Below are positions 24,269 to 36,351 of a stretch of 64,000 nucleotides of DNA, one piece after another. The first letter of the stretch is position 1. Every line of letters begins with the position of its first letter. Source of the stretch: Amphirosellinia nigrospora (lineage: Eukaryota > Ascomycota > Sordariomycetes > Xylariales > Xylariaceae); assembly GCA_004123355.1 (NCBI GenBank), contig SCHM01000002.1, forward strand, positions 7,041,569 through 7,105,568, read 5' to 3'. The notes below the pieces were generated by a model that had not been told where the DNA came from, made no database searches, and saw only the letters and a list, made by a program, of their open reading frames with translations. Both the position numbers and the translations under genes were made by a program.

Positions 24269-25950
24269 ATGGCCTCGCCAACCTTCAATATCCAACCAGT
24301 TGGCGTTTTAGCGGCCAACCTGGAACAGTCAAGCGGCCCAAGGTACATCAACCCTCTAAGTCAAGTTTCAGGCCATGGTGGATGCCTCAATCCTCAATCT
24401 TTTCGCAGGACACTCCATTGGATTTCAACTAACAGTAATCAAGGAAATCGCGTGCTTTTCCTACGACGATAAACACGAATTTCATCTCGGCGACTCATCC
24501 TTACAATGGTACCCCCCAAAATTGGGAGCAGACTTGTCCAAGGGGTTCGACAAGTTTGATAAGCATGATGATTCGAAAGACGAGCACTTAGACAGCTTAT
24601 TGAAGACTATAATAGCTCATGAGCAAGAGGAGGGCAAGAAGATCGATGCCAACATCGTCACATGGCGTGGTATGATGACTAAGGTGAACAGGTCCTTTTT
24701 TTCTTCAGACCGTGTCGATGTAAGGTGAATTTTCTAATACTATCTTCCAGATCATGTCAGCACCTTTCGAGGACCGAGATGGGTATGTTGGGGAAATCAT
24801 ATCAATGATGACGAAGGAGAAACCCTGACTGTCGTGTTCATGCTAGTTTCGAAATGCACGCGACTCTCTACCAGGTCCGCGGAATTACCAGTAACTGCCT
24901 AAAGTGTTTCTACTAATACTGCTATAGGATTGCATGTATGGATTCACGTCTGGCAATGCCAACCGAAGGCCATATTGATCTAACAGCGGCGTAGCTTTAT
25001 CGAGGAGAACCATGCATCTAAGCAACTTGCCAAGGAACAACAAGACAAACAGCAACGAGGACGGCCAGGCCAATTTACGCCCGACGTCATGACCTACTGG
25101 GGTGAGGTTCAATTGTGGCTGCCTCTGTTATCTTCAGCGACTTACTGGAAGTGTAGGCTACAAATTTGAAACACTGTCTTGTCTGCCACGGCCCTGGGGT
25201 GAGGTCAGCCGCGAGTACATCGAAAATCGCGACGAGCTTGTTGTCAGCAACAAAGCGCAATACTGTTCTGTTGTTCGGACAGGTATAGGCAAGACGGTTT
25301 TATGCCTAGGTGGAGAAGTTGACGCTAGTAAGCCTGTCCATATCTAAGTAACTCGAGTTCTTAAAAAAACTCCTCATTATATATATGGAAACACTAATCC
25401 TATGATGTACCAAGTTTGGGACTCCAAGCCTTCGCAGAAAGGAGCACCAACCAACTGGGTCGAGCTGAAGACGAGTGTTGAGCTCCGCGATGAAAGAGGT
25501 ATGAACAATTTTGAGCGTAAGCTCATGAAATTCTGGATTCAGTCTTTTCTCCTTGGCGTGCCCAAGATCATTGTAGGCTTCCGCTCACAGGGTGGTATCC
25601 TTACCAAACTCGAGGAGATCCAGACAATCTCAATTCCAGAGACGGCCGCAAAGAGGGGCGTGCGCAGTTGGGATGCCAATACTTGCATCAATTTTGCCAA
25701 TGCATTTCTAGATTGTAAGTCATACCCGCATTCGTCACATTCATGGTCGTTCAAGTTGCATAATTAACTAAAATCAGGGCTAAAAAACACGATTAACGAC
25801 GAAGGGGTTTGGCGGATATCAAGACGCCCGCGCTCGTCGATCATCGAGGTCTCTAAGGTTCATGAAGTCGGGCACGGTAGCATTCTCTCGGAAGAGTTCA
25901 TTAATTGGCGGATTAAACTAAGTTTGAGCAGCAGTAGTAGCGCTACATAA
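24269..25950 (+). CDS. rai1: decapping nuclease Rai1 (DXO/Dom3Z family)
   Basis: Nuclear enzyme that removes incomplete or non-canonical caps from RNA and, in fungi, partners the exonuclease Rat1. Nine exons can be placed: 24269-24342, 24444-24683, 24751-24782, 24847-24874, 24928-24935, 24995-25101, 25157-25327, 25415-25714 and 25778-25950. All are GT-AG and all phases fit, giving 377 residues if one C is restored near 24305 (GGCGTTTTAG for GGCCGTTTTAG). Family motifs: EIACFSYDD, TWRGMMTKIM, TYWGYKFETL, the metal-binding GGEVDA and NWVELKTSVE, and a late WRISRRPRS. Exon 5 is only 8 nt (GATTGCAT), needed to bridge LYQ to DCIFIEENH. The gene converges on the downstream esterase with 141 nt between the stop codons. 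Confidence 0.92.
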
Positions 25951-26091
25951 CCGGGTCTTGCGCTGGTGTGTCAGGCTAAGCTTGCTAAACACGCCGCTTG
26001 ATCGATTCTGAAAACGCCATACGCTGTCTATAGATACCCCCAATGACCAATTCTAACTCTATATCTATCTATTTGTACTAAATTGACGATT

Positions 26092-27629
26092 CTAGTGTAG
26101 ATCGACATCTAATCTTCGTAGTACAGGGTTAAATGTACTTGCGCTCGCTGCTGTGCTGTACGCAACCTTCCCTGCTGTGGGATCTATGCTATCATGATCA
26201 ATCTCAAACGCCATATAGCTGAGGAAATTGTATACCTATTCGCGATACCGGATTAGCAACTTCTGCTACGAATGATACATTTCTTAAACATTTAGTGTCT
26301 AAACTTACAGGCTTTCCATGCCATCGCCCGCCGCCAATCTCGAACCAACCGAGGTGACCACCTAGCGACGTCGTGCAGAGAACCGCGTACGGGTTCTTCG
26401 CGGCTTCGGGATAGGGGAGCCCCATGTTGACCGCAATAGGATCATCAGTAGCGTTGAGTGCTAGCAGAGGGATCCGCACGTTCAGGAGGGCATCGACGCT
26501 AGACGCGTCCCGGTAGTAGGCGTCTTCCGTCGGATATCCCCATGTCGGACATTGGTAGGCCCTGTCAAATTCGTAGAGATACTTGACCTTGGTGAGCTCC
26601 GACAAACTAACGTCGGAGTACTTCTCGATCTCGGCTTTATTATTGTTTACCAGAGTTCGGAGAGAAGCTAGACATTGGGGTCAGCATACCAGAAGAAGCT
26701 GGCAAAGATTCGCGGATGATGTCAATTTACTTACTGCCGAGTGTCTTCTGGTATATCTCATGCCCAATCCACGTGCTCTTCAGCGCCTTATTGCCCACCT
26801 CCAAATTCCAGGGGCTAGAAATAACAACTGCCGCTTTGAAATGGCAATTTTCGCCTTCTTCGCCAATATACTAGTCAAAGGTTAGAGCGATACTTGAATC
26901 CTAACCTAAACAAGAGGCATTACTTACATTTGTCAGTATGTTAGCGCCTAAGGAGAAACCAAGGCCGAAGAGTGGTCGATTAGGATATGTCTTTCGTAAC
27001 CACTTGACCACCTGTTCAGGATAAGTCAATGCCAGAGTTAAATCAACATGAGTGATGAATTCATAACATACCTGTCTCGTATCCCAAGTTGCACGGGCAT
27101 TGTAAAACAACCCACTCGTGATCTTGCTCTTGGCGCAACCCCGTGAGTTGATGACGCAGATTTCCCATTTGCGGTCATTGACCATCGATTCAATGGCATA
27201 TCTCAAGTAAATCTCATGTGAGCCCCCAGTGAGACCATGCAGAACAACGAGCATGGGTCGATCGTCATCCGAACCCATGCTCGCGAGCTCCTCCTTGCCG
27301 AAGTACCTGGTCCGCGGCGGCAGGGATTTGTCCTCGTCAGTCGAGGGCTCCGTCACAAAGTCGACGGCGAAGCTGCCCTTGAACTTGGCATGGTCGGCCT
27401 CGAAGACGCGCCGCTTGTAATGCACGGGCGGGCCGTGGGCCTTGGTCGCCGTCCACACCGTCTGCATGTGACCATTGAACAGCAGCGGATTCAGGTTGCA
27501 GGGCGGCACCGTGTCTCGGCATATCTGCAGCAGACTCGTCGACTTGCCTTCTTTGTCCCTCAGCGCCAGAGACTTGGGCGCCGTCGTGAACTCGATCTTG
27601 GCCCGCCCGAACCACTCCATCTTGACCAA
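26092..27629 (-). CDS. alpha/beta-hydrolase, EMB8/YheT (Eeb1/Eht1-like) esterase family
   Basis: Esterase-type serine hydrolase related to yeast medium-chain fatty-acid ethyl-ester synthase/esterases. Five exons: 27072-27629, 26928-27011, 26735-26870, 26309-26667 and 26092-26235. All junctions are in phase, giving 426 residues with no break. Family signatures: NPLLFNGHMQTVW near the start, the strand LVVLHGLTGGSHEIYLR, INSRGCAKSKITSG, and the nucleophile elbow GFSLGAN (Ser about residue 206). The acid site is NATDDPIA (about 334) and the His site GGHLGW (about 364). The last exon (VYNFLSYMAFEID...) is a family-typical tail. Substrate cannot be predicted; short- or medium-chain esters are likely. 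Confidence 0.9.
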
Positions 27630-28352
27630 CCCGGATGTCTCGGCGAGATCTCAATCCTCGGTCGAGATAGTTTATGTGCTTATGTCCTCGGGTAGGATTC
27701 ACGTTTTCAAGGAATTTTCTTCTAACGCTAATGGAAACAAGGGAAAGAGGTGTTTTCTAGAAAACCTTGAATTTTTTATCGTTGAGGACGCTGTCTTAGG
27801 TGCCGACCTGCACTGGCTTACACGGATGTCCGTATTGGGACTGACCCACTTGCCTCGGCCGCATAGACGGTCTCGAGATCGCCTGCTGCCCGGCAAGATA
27901 GACAAAAACGTCGAAGGTGAGTTTATTACTGTTCACGGTAGTCTAATTAGGGTATCCCAGTGCGATTTTGTTAGGTGCATTCATAGTTCTATTGTATTTA
28001 TTTTTGGAGGTATACTGTAGCAGATAGACAACGAATGGAAAGAAAAAAATCAAAGCTAACTGATTATTGGTTTAGTTGAGGCACAAGTAACTTTATAATC
28101 AATCACATGACTCTGGTATTGGAATTGAAGCGCGCGCGCGCTTGCTTGGCCCACTCTTACAAGGCTAAGTGACTTGGCCAGTGCCTGTCAGTCAGTGGAG
28201 CAACGGCCACTCCATCAAAAGCGACGAGGCAGGCTCAACACTGCACCTTGAACTGCACAGCAACAAGCGCGACGAACGACGAATGTATCAGCGAGAGACA
28301 GGATAAACAAGGGATAAGAGACGGTATAGATGGCGCTGGAGAAGGTGGAATT
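27630..28352. other. divergent intergenic region, esterase / scc4
   Basis: A shared upstream region that includes the 16-bp palindrome at 28128-28143. No coding sequence recognised. Confidence 0.45.
28128..28143. repeat. perfect palindrome with (CG)5 core
   Basis: AAG-CGCGCGCGCG-CTT is a perfect 16-bp palindrome of alternating C and G about 210 nt upstream of the scc4 start. It could adopt cruciform or Z-DNA form; no known factor is implied. Confidence 0.7.
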
Positions 28353-31300
28353 ATGACATACCCGGCCCCCTTCCCCATGGCCAACAGCTGGGGTTTAACC
28401 AGCAAAATCACGTCCAATATGGCGCCGAGCCGCACAATGCCTGGCCGAATACGCATGCGCAACAGCAGCATCAACAACAGCCGCAGCAGCAGCAGCAGCA
28501 ACCGTACCAGAATAATATAGCATTTGCGCCTGTCGCATCGAACGTTGTATACTCGCATCCGCAACAACAATCCCGCCCATCAAACCTAAACCAAGTGCAA
28601 GTTCCACAACATCAGGGCGCCCTGCTCACTCATCCTCACCCTTACCCTCAGTCACAGTCACACCAACAAACAACAGCATCACCACTTTCCACCACCTCTG
28701 CCGCCACATCAGCCCCAGCAGCAGCATGCGAACTACCAGTTCCATGGCTACGACCCGTCCTTTGACCAGCGGCCCTTTGCGCAACCGCCGCTGCAGCACG
28801 GCATGCATCCCTCCGCTCAGATGATGCAACCCATCCAACAACAGCCCATGCCCTCTCCAAGCCGTCATAGTCAACTGCAACAACAGCAACAGCAACAGCA
28901 ACAGCAGCACCCGCCGCCACAGCAACGACAAGCTCAGCATATGCCTCAGCGGATGGACTGGCAACATATGCCGCCCCCCGTTTCCGTTGCGCCCTCGCCC
29001 GCGCGCCCGCGCCCGTCTCATATCAACCCGTCCAACCTCAACCTCAACCTCCGCTACAACACCAGCATCCCGTACCTCAACCGTAAGCTCACCAGCTCCC
29101 GCCCATTCGTCGCAATTACAGCATCAACATGTCAACTCGCCTAGCATGCCCCATTCGCCCCGTATCCCGCCTCACGCTATGTCGAACAACCAACACAGGA
29201 CGCCCAGTGCAAACGCCCGCATCGAACAGGCTGCTAGGATATCTGCAAGTCCGCGCCTAACATCCCAGACGGTCACGAGAAGCCCGAGTGTGAGCTCTAC
29301 AAGGTCGCCTGCCCTGGCGCCTGCCCTTATTCCACATCAGGACACGACCTCGCTGTTGATATGTATGGCGGAAGAGTTCTTCACTAAAGCTAAAAGAGGG
29401 AACCGGGATGTGGCGAGGACCCTCGATGAGCGGAGCGTTCATGAATATCAAAAGTTGATTGCGACGGGCCTCGGTTGTCTCGAAGTGGCCATTGGGGGCA
29501 ATAAATTAGCTCCACGATTAGAAGCCCTAGCTCGGCTTCGGTATGCTAATATTCTATGTACTGAGACCAACAATGTTATGGAAGCAGAGACCGCCTTGAC
29601 AAAAGGCATCACTCTTTGTGAGAGGGTATGTGGCCCCACGATAATCCGCTACTTTCGCGCGTATGCTCACGACCTCCCATAGAACCGATTCACCGATCTC
29701 AAGTACTGTATGCATTTCCTACAAGTCCAGCTGCTCTTCTCTCAGCACAAGGAGAAGGCTGCCCTCATCGCCGTAGATGCGCGGATTCGGGATGCTGAGG
29801 TGTAAGTTATTCCTTGTCTCGGTTGCGGGTCAATTGCACATGTCTGATAGCCAAACAGAGTAAAACACACCCACTGGGTATACGCATTTCGCTTCCTAAA
29901 GACATCCTTCTACTTACAATCTATCAACCCAACCGAAGCTCACGCCTTAGAAAATCTGAGAGCCATCGCAATCTTGGCTAGTCAAAGGGGTGATCGTCCT
30001 ATATTTGCCATCGCTTCTTTACTCGAAGCGCTCAGTCATCTCAGAGCGATGAAGGATGACGCCATTGTGCGTATACAAGCTTGTATTGCCCAGGCATCCA
30101 AATATCAATTAGAAGAGTCCATGTCTATTATGCAGTTAGATGTGCTGCAGCTTGTCTTAGACCTCGCTTGCAGCTTGCAGCAAAAGTCGCCTCACATGAT
30201 TTCCCAAAAGTTAAAGGCTTTGCAGGATAAGATGGATACTTCTATCAAGAATACGAGCTGGGGTTTTCAGGACAGGCAACTTCTGCTTCCAATTCAGAAA
30301 CAGGTCACCAACCAGCAGATAATTAGCCTGGACACATCAAATATAATACGTCCGGGTGAGGACGGCGATGGTTATGACTACCTGGCTATGTCATTCTGGA
30401 GCAAGCTGGAGGCCTTTACAACTACGTAAGGAGCACTACATTCACTTTCTACATTATCACTAATGCAGATCATAGTTACACATACAGTGGCCTCGCTTTT
30501 CTTTACCAGCAACCACGCAGCGACAAAAAGTTATTCTCTCTCTGGGAAGAAGCTTTAAGTCAATTGCGAAAAAGTAAGTAATTACCCTTGTGTAGCTCTC
30601 GGCCTATGTCCTAATCTTTGTACTAGATCGCACTAGGATAAGGGGTCATGCTCACTGCCTAGAAGATGCCGTCCAACACATGAACTGGGAGAACGAGGCC
30701 ACATGCTATCTACATATTCTACGCGGGCTACTTCTGGCTACTTCGACGAAATGGGAGGAAGTGAGATATTGTGTGACACAGTTGGAAGCTATGGTAACAC
30801 CTAAATCGGGGAGCACGGTAGTGCTCTATTCTATGTATCTTACAGGTGTTTATCATCAAGGAACCGGAAATCTCGAGGCGGCTATCAACACCTACAGTCA
30901 TCCGAATTTCAGTCTTCATATCGACGAGACACGAGGAGGACATCAAAAGCCGGCCGAGTTCGAGGTGGCCTTATTGGCGGCATTCAACTTGATATGGATC
31001 ATGCAGGATCCAAACTATCGGAATGACCTCCGCACCCAGGAATTGCTCGAACAAATACGTCCCGTATGTGCGGAACATACCAACATAGAGATCCGCACAG
31101 CATACAACCTAGTCATAGCAGCTACTCAGACGAACCCTCCAGTCCCAATGACGGCGGTCAAGACACACATCTCAACAGCATTGAGCAACGCCAAAAATCT
31201 AGCCGATGTACACACGCTATCCATTGCTCTCAATCTCATGCGAGCCAAGCTTTTCCAGAGCATCGTCGGCGACCAGGCACTAAAGAGCGCAAAGGCAGCG

Positions 31301-31462
31301 TCGGCTCAGGCTAGGAGAAGCGGCAACACGTTGTGGATGAGCGTGGCAGATGGTATGCTTTCACAGAGCTACGAGGTGCAAGGTGCGATGCTCGAGGCGC
31401 AGAAGGTGTGGCATGATGCCACCCATTTTGCCAACCAGGCCTTGAAAACGAGTAGGGAGTAG
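28353..31462 (+). CDS. scc4: cohesin loading factor Scc4/Mau2 family (Q-rich N-terminus with frame breaks)
   Basis: Partner of Scc2 in loading cohesin onto chromosomes. The C-terminal two thirds are intact across exons ending 29625, then 29683-29801, 29859-30425, 30476-30573 and 30627-31462, all in phase. They form helical TPR-like repeats with family motifs (EEFFTKAKRGNRDVARTLD, RYANILCTETNNVMEAETAL, AFRFLKTSFYLQSINPTEA, KNLADVHTLSIALNLMRAKL, and the end FANQALKTSRE). The N-terminal 330 codons are a Gln/Pro/His-rich region with a CAA/CAG tract at 28877-28909. This region changes frame near 28375, 28670, 29015 and 29083, so its exact sequence is unreliable. ATG 28353 is chosen because it opens the low-complexity frame; the nearby ATG at 28330 soon stops. 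Confidence 0.85.
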
Positions 31463-33841
31463 TATGTTAGGAGGGACTCGCGTTATCGTCACGATTAAGC
31501 TTGTCGTTTAGCGGTATGATGCAAGCTGTGGCGTTATGTACTATATTATGGGTTCTCTGGTGTTGGTTGTACGGTTAGGGACGGTCATATGCATGGCAAA
31601 AAGGGCGTTATTGGGGGGACTTTGACATGAACAAAACTTGTCTATCCTCGTGTTTGGGTGCGTTTCGTGGGATACCCTGTTTTCGGCATCGTTGCCATCC
31701 ATACTGTTTTGAGGTCACATATAAAGCGAAAATTAATAGTTCATTTTCTGTTACGCTTGCTATTTGACATGTTCATTTGGTGATATGAGTGTTTCTAACA
31801 TGTGCAGTCTCGTGTTGGTTTATGTTAGCGATCTTTGGTTGTAATAGCTCTTGGACATGGTCCTGTCACTCCGTAGATGAAACAGGCTGATATATAATAT
31901 AAATTGAGCGAGCACGCCTCTCTGGTCGCTTTAAAGATGGGAGTTGTTAAATAAAACTTACTGTCGCAAAGCGTAGGCACATAAACAAGACAAAGAGATC
32001 CTTTTAGTATTCAGGAAGACGTTGTAGTAAAGTCCTTCGCGCAGCAACAAGTGTCATCTACCTACCTTGAATACAGCGTTCCTAGTAGTTACCTCTGATA
32101 CCAAACTTTATTGCTAGCCTCCATATAGGGTTTGAGCTTGTCCGTGTTGTTGTTGACGGTTAGTCTACCCTTGTCACAAGGGTTATTGTTTTGCTGCCCA
32201 TCAGTGTTTATTGCGGTAGCGTTGATGTTATTCGTAGGGTACTCAGTTTATAGATGCCAGGGATAACTTTCAGTGGAAGTCGCTCTATACTCATTTTATG
32301 ACAACTACTTACTTACAGTAGTCATTTATATATGGGGAGATGCTCGTTGTTTTCGTTGCGTTGGTGCGTGGTTTTTGTATAGCTTCGCAAAGTTGAAAAT
32401 AAGCTATCGTAGAAGAAATCAGCAAGTTTATGAATACTATCCAGAGATGGCTTTAAAGAGGAGTTATTAGTTTTAATCATTTCATATCCTACGCCCATAT
32501 ATTGGTGACTATGTGTTCCTTACTACTATCGTTCGAGATATCTTAGACGTGTGTTCTATACTAGTCTAGTTCATACGCCAGTTTATACATTATCCCAACA
32601 CCGTGGATATTACAGATTTCAGAGCCAGGGAATCGTTAGTATCTAGGGGTTTCACCCTCAATCCAGTACTTCAGGTCTTCCCGTCCTTTCGGCGGCAAGA
32701 GGTCCATCTGCCAGTCTGACACGCACCTGTTGGTTTCGGGCTAGGTTCCCGCCGACTATGTATCGTATACCACCTACGGTACTCGATAGATAGCGAGCCG
32801 ATGGCCTCGAGGCGCCTAGATTGCGCAAATGGCGAAGCGAGACGTTATGTAACGGTTACATGATTCTCGTGTAAGCGCCCCCCTCGTGCCTGCAGAACGA
32901 ATCCCATTCCTCTGGTACTGTAGCGTGAATGTCGGTGTAGAGCCGAGACTCGTCTACTGTACGGATTGTATTTATTTCGCGTAGGCGTCTTGTAGGCTAG
33001 TAGAGCAACTATTATTTATATCCAGATCTGATAGGGCTGGATTTCTTCATGACTATACTGATTCCTGTCCCGAGACCGAGGGAGTTGTGTCTCCAAGGTT
33101 CGTTTCGATTGGCTGTTTCCTCTTCTGTTTCCTACTTGCGTAGCAGAAGCATGCTCGTGATTACGATAATAGCACATGTTCCCGACATCTTGTTTCTCAA
33201 GTGTCGTTAGCTGTCTTTTTGTTCCCCTCATTCTCTATAAACTCAGGCTATCCTCAGGGTCCCGCCGAAGGATTGTGTCCGTGACACTAAGTTCATCGCA
33301 GCCCTTACGCCGCCAACCCTCCGAGGGCACGGTAACAACATGTAAATGATCCTTCTCTGGGATGAAATGCCGTTCGGGGGCCAATAACACGCTCAATATC
33401 GCAATGTGGCATCGTTTGCCGGGACGTAGTGGGATTAGGCCTCCTCCACCCCTGGCATCATCCCTCGCTAGGCAGCGCGACCTTTCCCTGGACGTTTGTG
33501 CGTACATTTCGGTTGCATAGCTGATACAATTCCGTCCAAGGCACGGAAGCCATATACCATGCAGCCGCGACAAAACATGCATGACCAAAGCGCTACTATA
33601 CTTTTCATACCTTTCGCCTAAGTTCTAGGCCTGCCACTTGTCGATGTTTGTTTGCCCTTGGGTAGTGCTGAGTGGCTGTCACTACCGATAACACTAAGCT
33701 TGGAAGGTTTAGTCGTGAGAGTAATAGTTATACCAGGAAAGCGGCTGTCAGCTGTAGATTGGTAATCCCAGACATACATCTATCTATGTACTGAAGTATC
33801 TATTTTGGTCTACTTACCTGACCCTAGGTCACCAACAGGGC

Positions 33842-33857
33842 CATACATACATACATA
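33842..33857. repeat. (CATA)4 microsatellite
   Basis: Four perfect tandem CATA units followed by CACAC. Confidence 0.8.
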
Positions 33858-34610
33858 CACACGTGAAGCCACGGGAAGTGGTAGTGAGGCACGACGGTCA
33901 CGAAGTACAAGGCACGGTCGATCCTTTGCCCTTGTCTCTAGTTTGATACGTTGACATATGGAGATGGGATGTCCCTCCTAAGAGATAAAGATCTACGTTA
34001 CGTTGTGTAACGACTGACATTGTTCCATATTGGAAGTCCAGATGCGAGGTAAGTGTGCCTGCTCCCTCGCTTCCGCAAAAGCCCATCCCTTCTCTTCAGC
34101 CAAACAACTTGAATAGCCTATGTGAGACTGCCTTGCCGAATCTTCTCTGTACGAAATGAAAGTATGAATTGGGCGGGTTCCGGATAAGGATGGATCGTCA
34201 AACCGGTTTTTTTTACTTTACGTCACATCCAACAGATGCCGGTAGGCATCTGCAAGGCCGGGGTCCCAACAATGAATCACTGACCATGGTGGTTTGGCTC
34301 GGACAATTTTGTATCGACACGGGCGGATATTGTAGTTTGATACGTGGACTACCGGTGATACATGATCAGACATCTGATGATGATGAGAAGGAGGAGGAGG
34401 ATGATATGTTAGAAGAAGTACGCTAATAGGAGACCAATGCATACTACGCGCGGCGTAGCCTCAGACCTAGAGGTCCAATGACCCTGAACCCTTTTTAGTG
34501 TACACTCAGGGTAGTGACGAAGGATTCTGATGGTTGCTCACGAGTCCCGACACGTGTACGGCACTCTGTTGCTTCGCAAGATATACCTGTTGCACATGAG
34601 AGCTGAGCAA

Positions 34611-34625
34611 GAGAGAGAGAGAGAG
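34611..34625. repeat. (GA)7 microsatellite
   Basis: Seven tandem GA units plus one G. Confidence 0.85.
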
Positions 34626-36324
34626 TGCTGACTAGCCGCCATCACACGTTTGGTCAGACATAACAATCTGTAGTATAGGTGTGTAGTGTGCAATCAAGAG
34701 TTGTTGCAATGTTGGTGTGACTGGGTTACCGTCACATCGCACCAAGCCACAGCAAGCAACAGACGCTCGGCTCGGTAACATAATACAGGGACATGGACGT
34801 CGGCAGGGAACACAACACATACCCTTACCCTACCAACAATTATTCCCTCAATCAGCGATTTGGGCGGCATCCCACCACGTTCTTTCGATATTAAAGGTCA
34901 GGGGATGGGATGGGAATCCCCTTTCTCACCTCCCCTTCCTTGATGTCTGGGCTGACTTGCGTTGAATGAAGGGGGTTTGCTTGTCGGAATCGAGTCTACC
35001 CCTGTCAGAATCATTGATACCGAGAATGCCTGCTTTCTGGGTTAATATACACCGCACTAGATCTGCCGCTTAAGCATCTAGTATGGGATAGTTCCCCCGA
35101 TCTAACGGTCATCTTACACTACGGCACGGACTTGTACGTTTTCGGTCGAGCTCATATATATAGCGTGCGCTATGTTGTTGTCGTGTGTACTAGGTACCGT
35201 GCAGTGCCGCATATTAAGCTTGGCCCCATTTCTAAGAATAGTATGTAATAAGGTATTAAGCCTGACATTCGGATCGACTGGGACCGACATGCTCGGGATA
35301 ATTCCGCCATATCATGAATCCTGCGCACATATTGATGTACACCGGCAGTAGCAGCGGCGGCGGCAGCACAAGGCGAAGGAATAATTAAATAAGTATGGGT
35401 AGTCAGTCGCACACGACGCTTTTTACCATACAGTGGTTTCGGGGGAGAGCAGAAGGAGGTGGATATGTGTCTCACGTAGACCAGCGTCATGGGAACTGAG
35501 CAGAAAAGGCGGAAGAAACCGACCTAGGTTGATGATGCTGCTAACCTTAAGCAGCAATGCTCGACAGCCTTGCCTTGCTGTATCTCGATGGTGAAACATG
35601 CAGCAGGCCTATTCAGATGAATCAGAATGGCATCTGTTATCGGCGACCTTGGGGTCGATATTACTGAGCGGCAGCACCCGAAATGAATTACTCCGTCTGG
35701 GGTATATCTGGGTTCGTGCTGCTGGCAGATGTCAATGCTTACCGGGGACTACAGTCCAACTAATACCGGCATGCCCGGCCACAACCGGAATTCCAAACAA
35801 AGCAGAGTGAGTGACGAAGCCACGCGACAAGTGGGCTAATTATGTAGGGTGATAAGATTGCAAGGACATGCCGGACCCTTGGGAGGAATCATAAGTAACG
35901 AGTATTAACCCTGCCCGTCATCCATCGAGCCGTGGTAGCTTGGTGATTTCGGGAAGGTGAAGCTAGGCTGAGAGACAAGCGGCTGATCCCTCGATTTGGG
36001 TCCGGTTCCAATAATATTGATGACGAAATAGGTTACGACGACGCTTGCGTTATGGCGGTTAGATTGCCGCTCATAATAACATCACTTAAAGGTGAAGGGA
36101 TCCCGATAAAGCCAGAGACCCTGATCCTGGCAATACAGCAGTTTGGGAATTGACAGTTGGCTCGTGACCTTGCCTGCGGCACGCAGTAGTTGCATGCGGG
36201 ACTCTCTCTCTCGCGATCTTGTCAACGATATTCTTGATTTGATCTGCTGCAAAGCCAATTGGCGCGTGCGGAATATGCGACGGCTCTTTCTTCGCAGTAT
36301 GTTTCGGCTAAGGCGCCGTTCGTC

Positions 36325-36351
36325 GGCGCCTCTCGCTCACCGAGAGGCGCC
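36325..36351. repeat. perfect GC-rich hairpin, 11-bp arms
   Basis: GGCGCCTCTCG (36325-36335) and CGAGAGGCGCC (36341-36351) are exact reverse complements around a 5-nt loop CTCAC. An additional GGCGCC at 36312 could compete for pairing. No T run follows, so it does not look like a simple terminator. Confidence 0.75.

Noticed and set aside
28626-29021. Minus-strand Leu/Val-rich frames opposite scc4
   Set aside because: Reverse complement of the CAA/CAG-rich N-terminal coding region; the hydrophobic runs are an artefact of repeats.
33842-34625. Microsatellites as possible CRISPR-like or mobile-element sequence
   Set aside because: Units are simple 2- and 4-nt repeats with no spacers or terminal repeats; ordinary slippage tracts.
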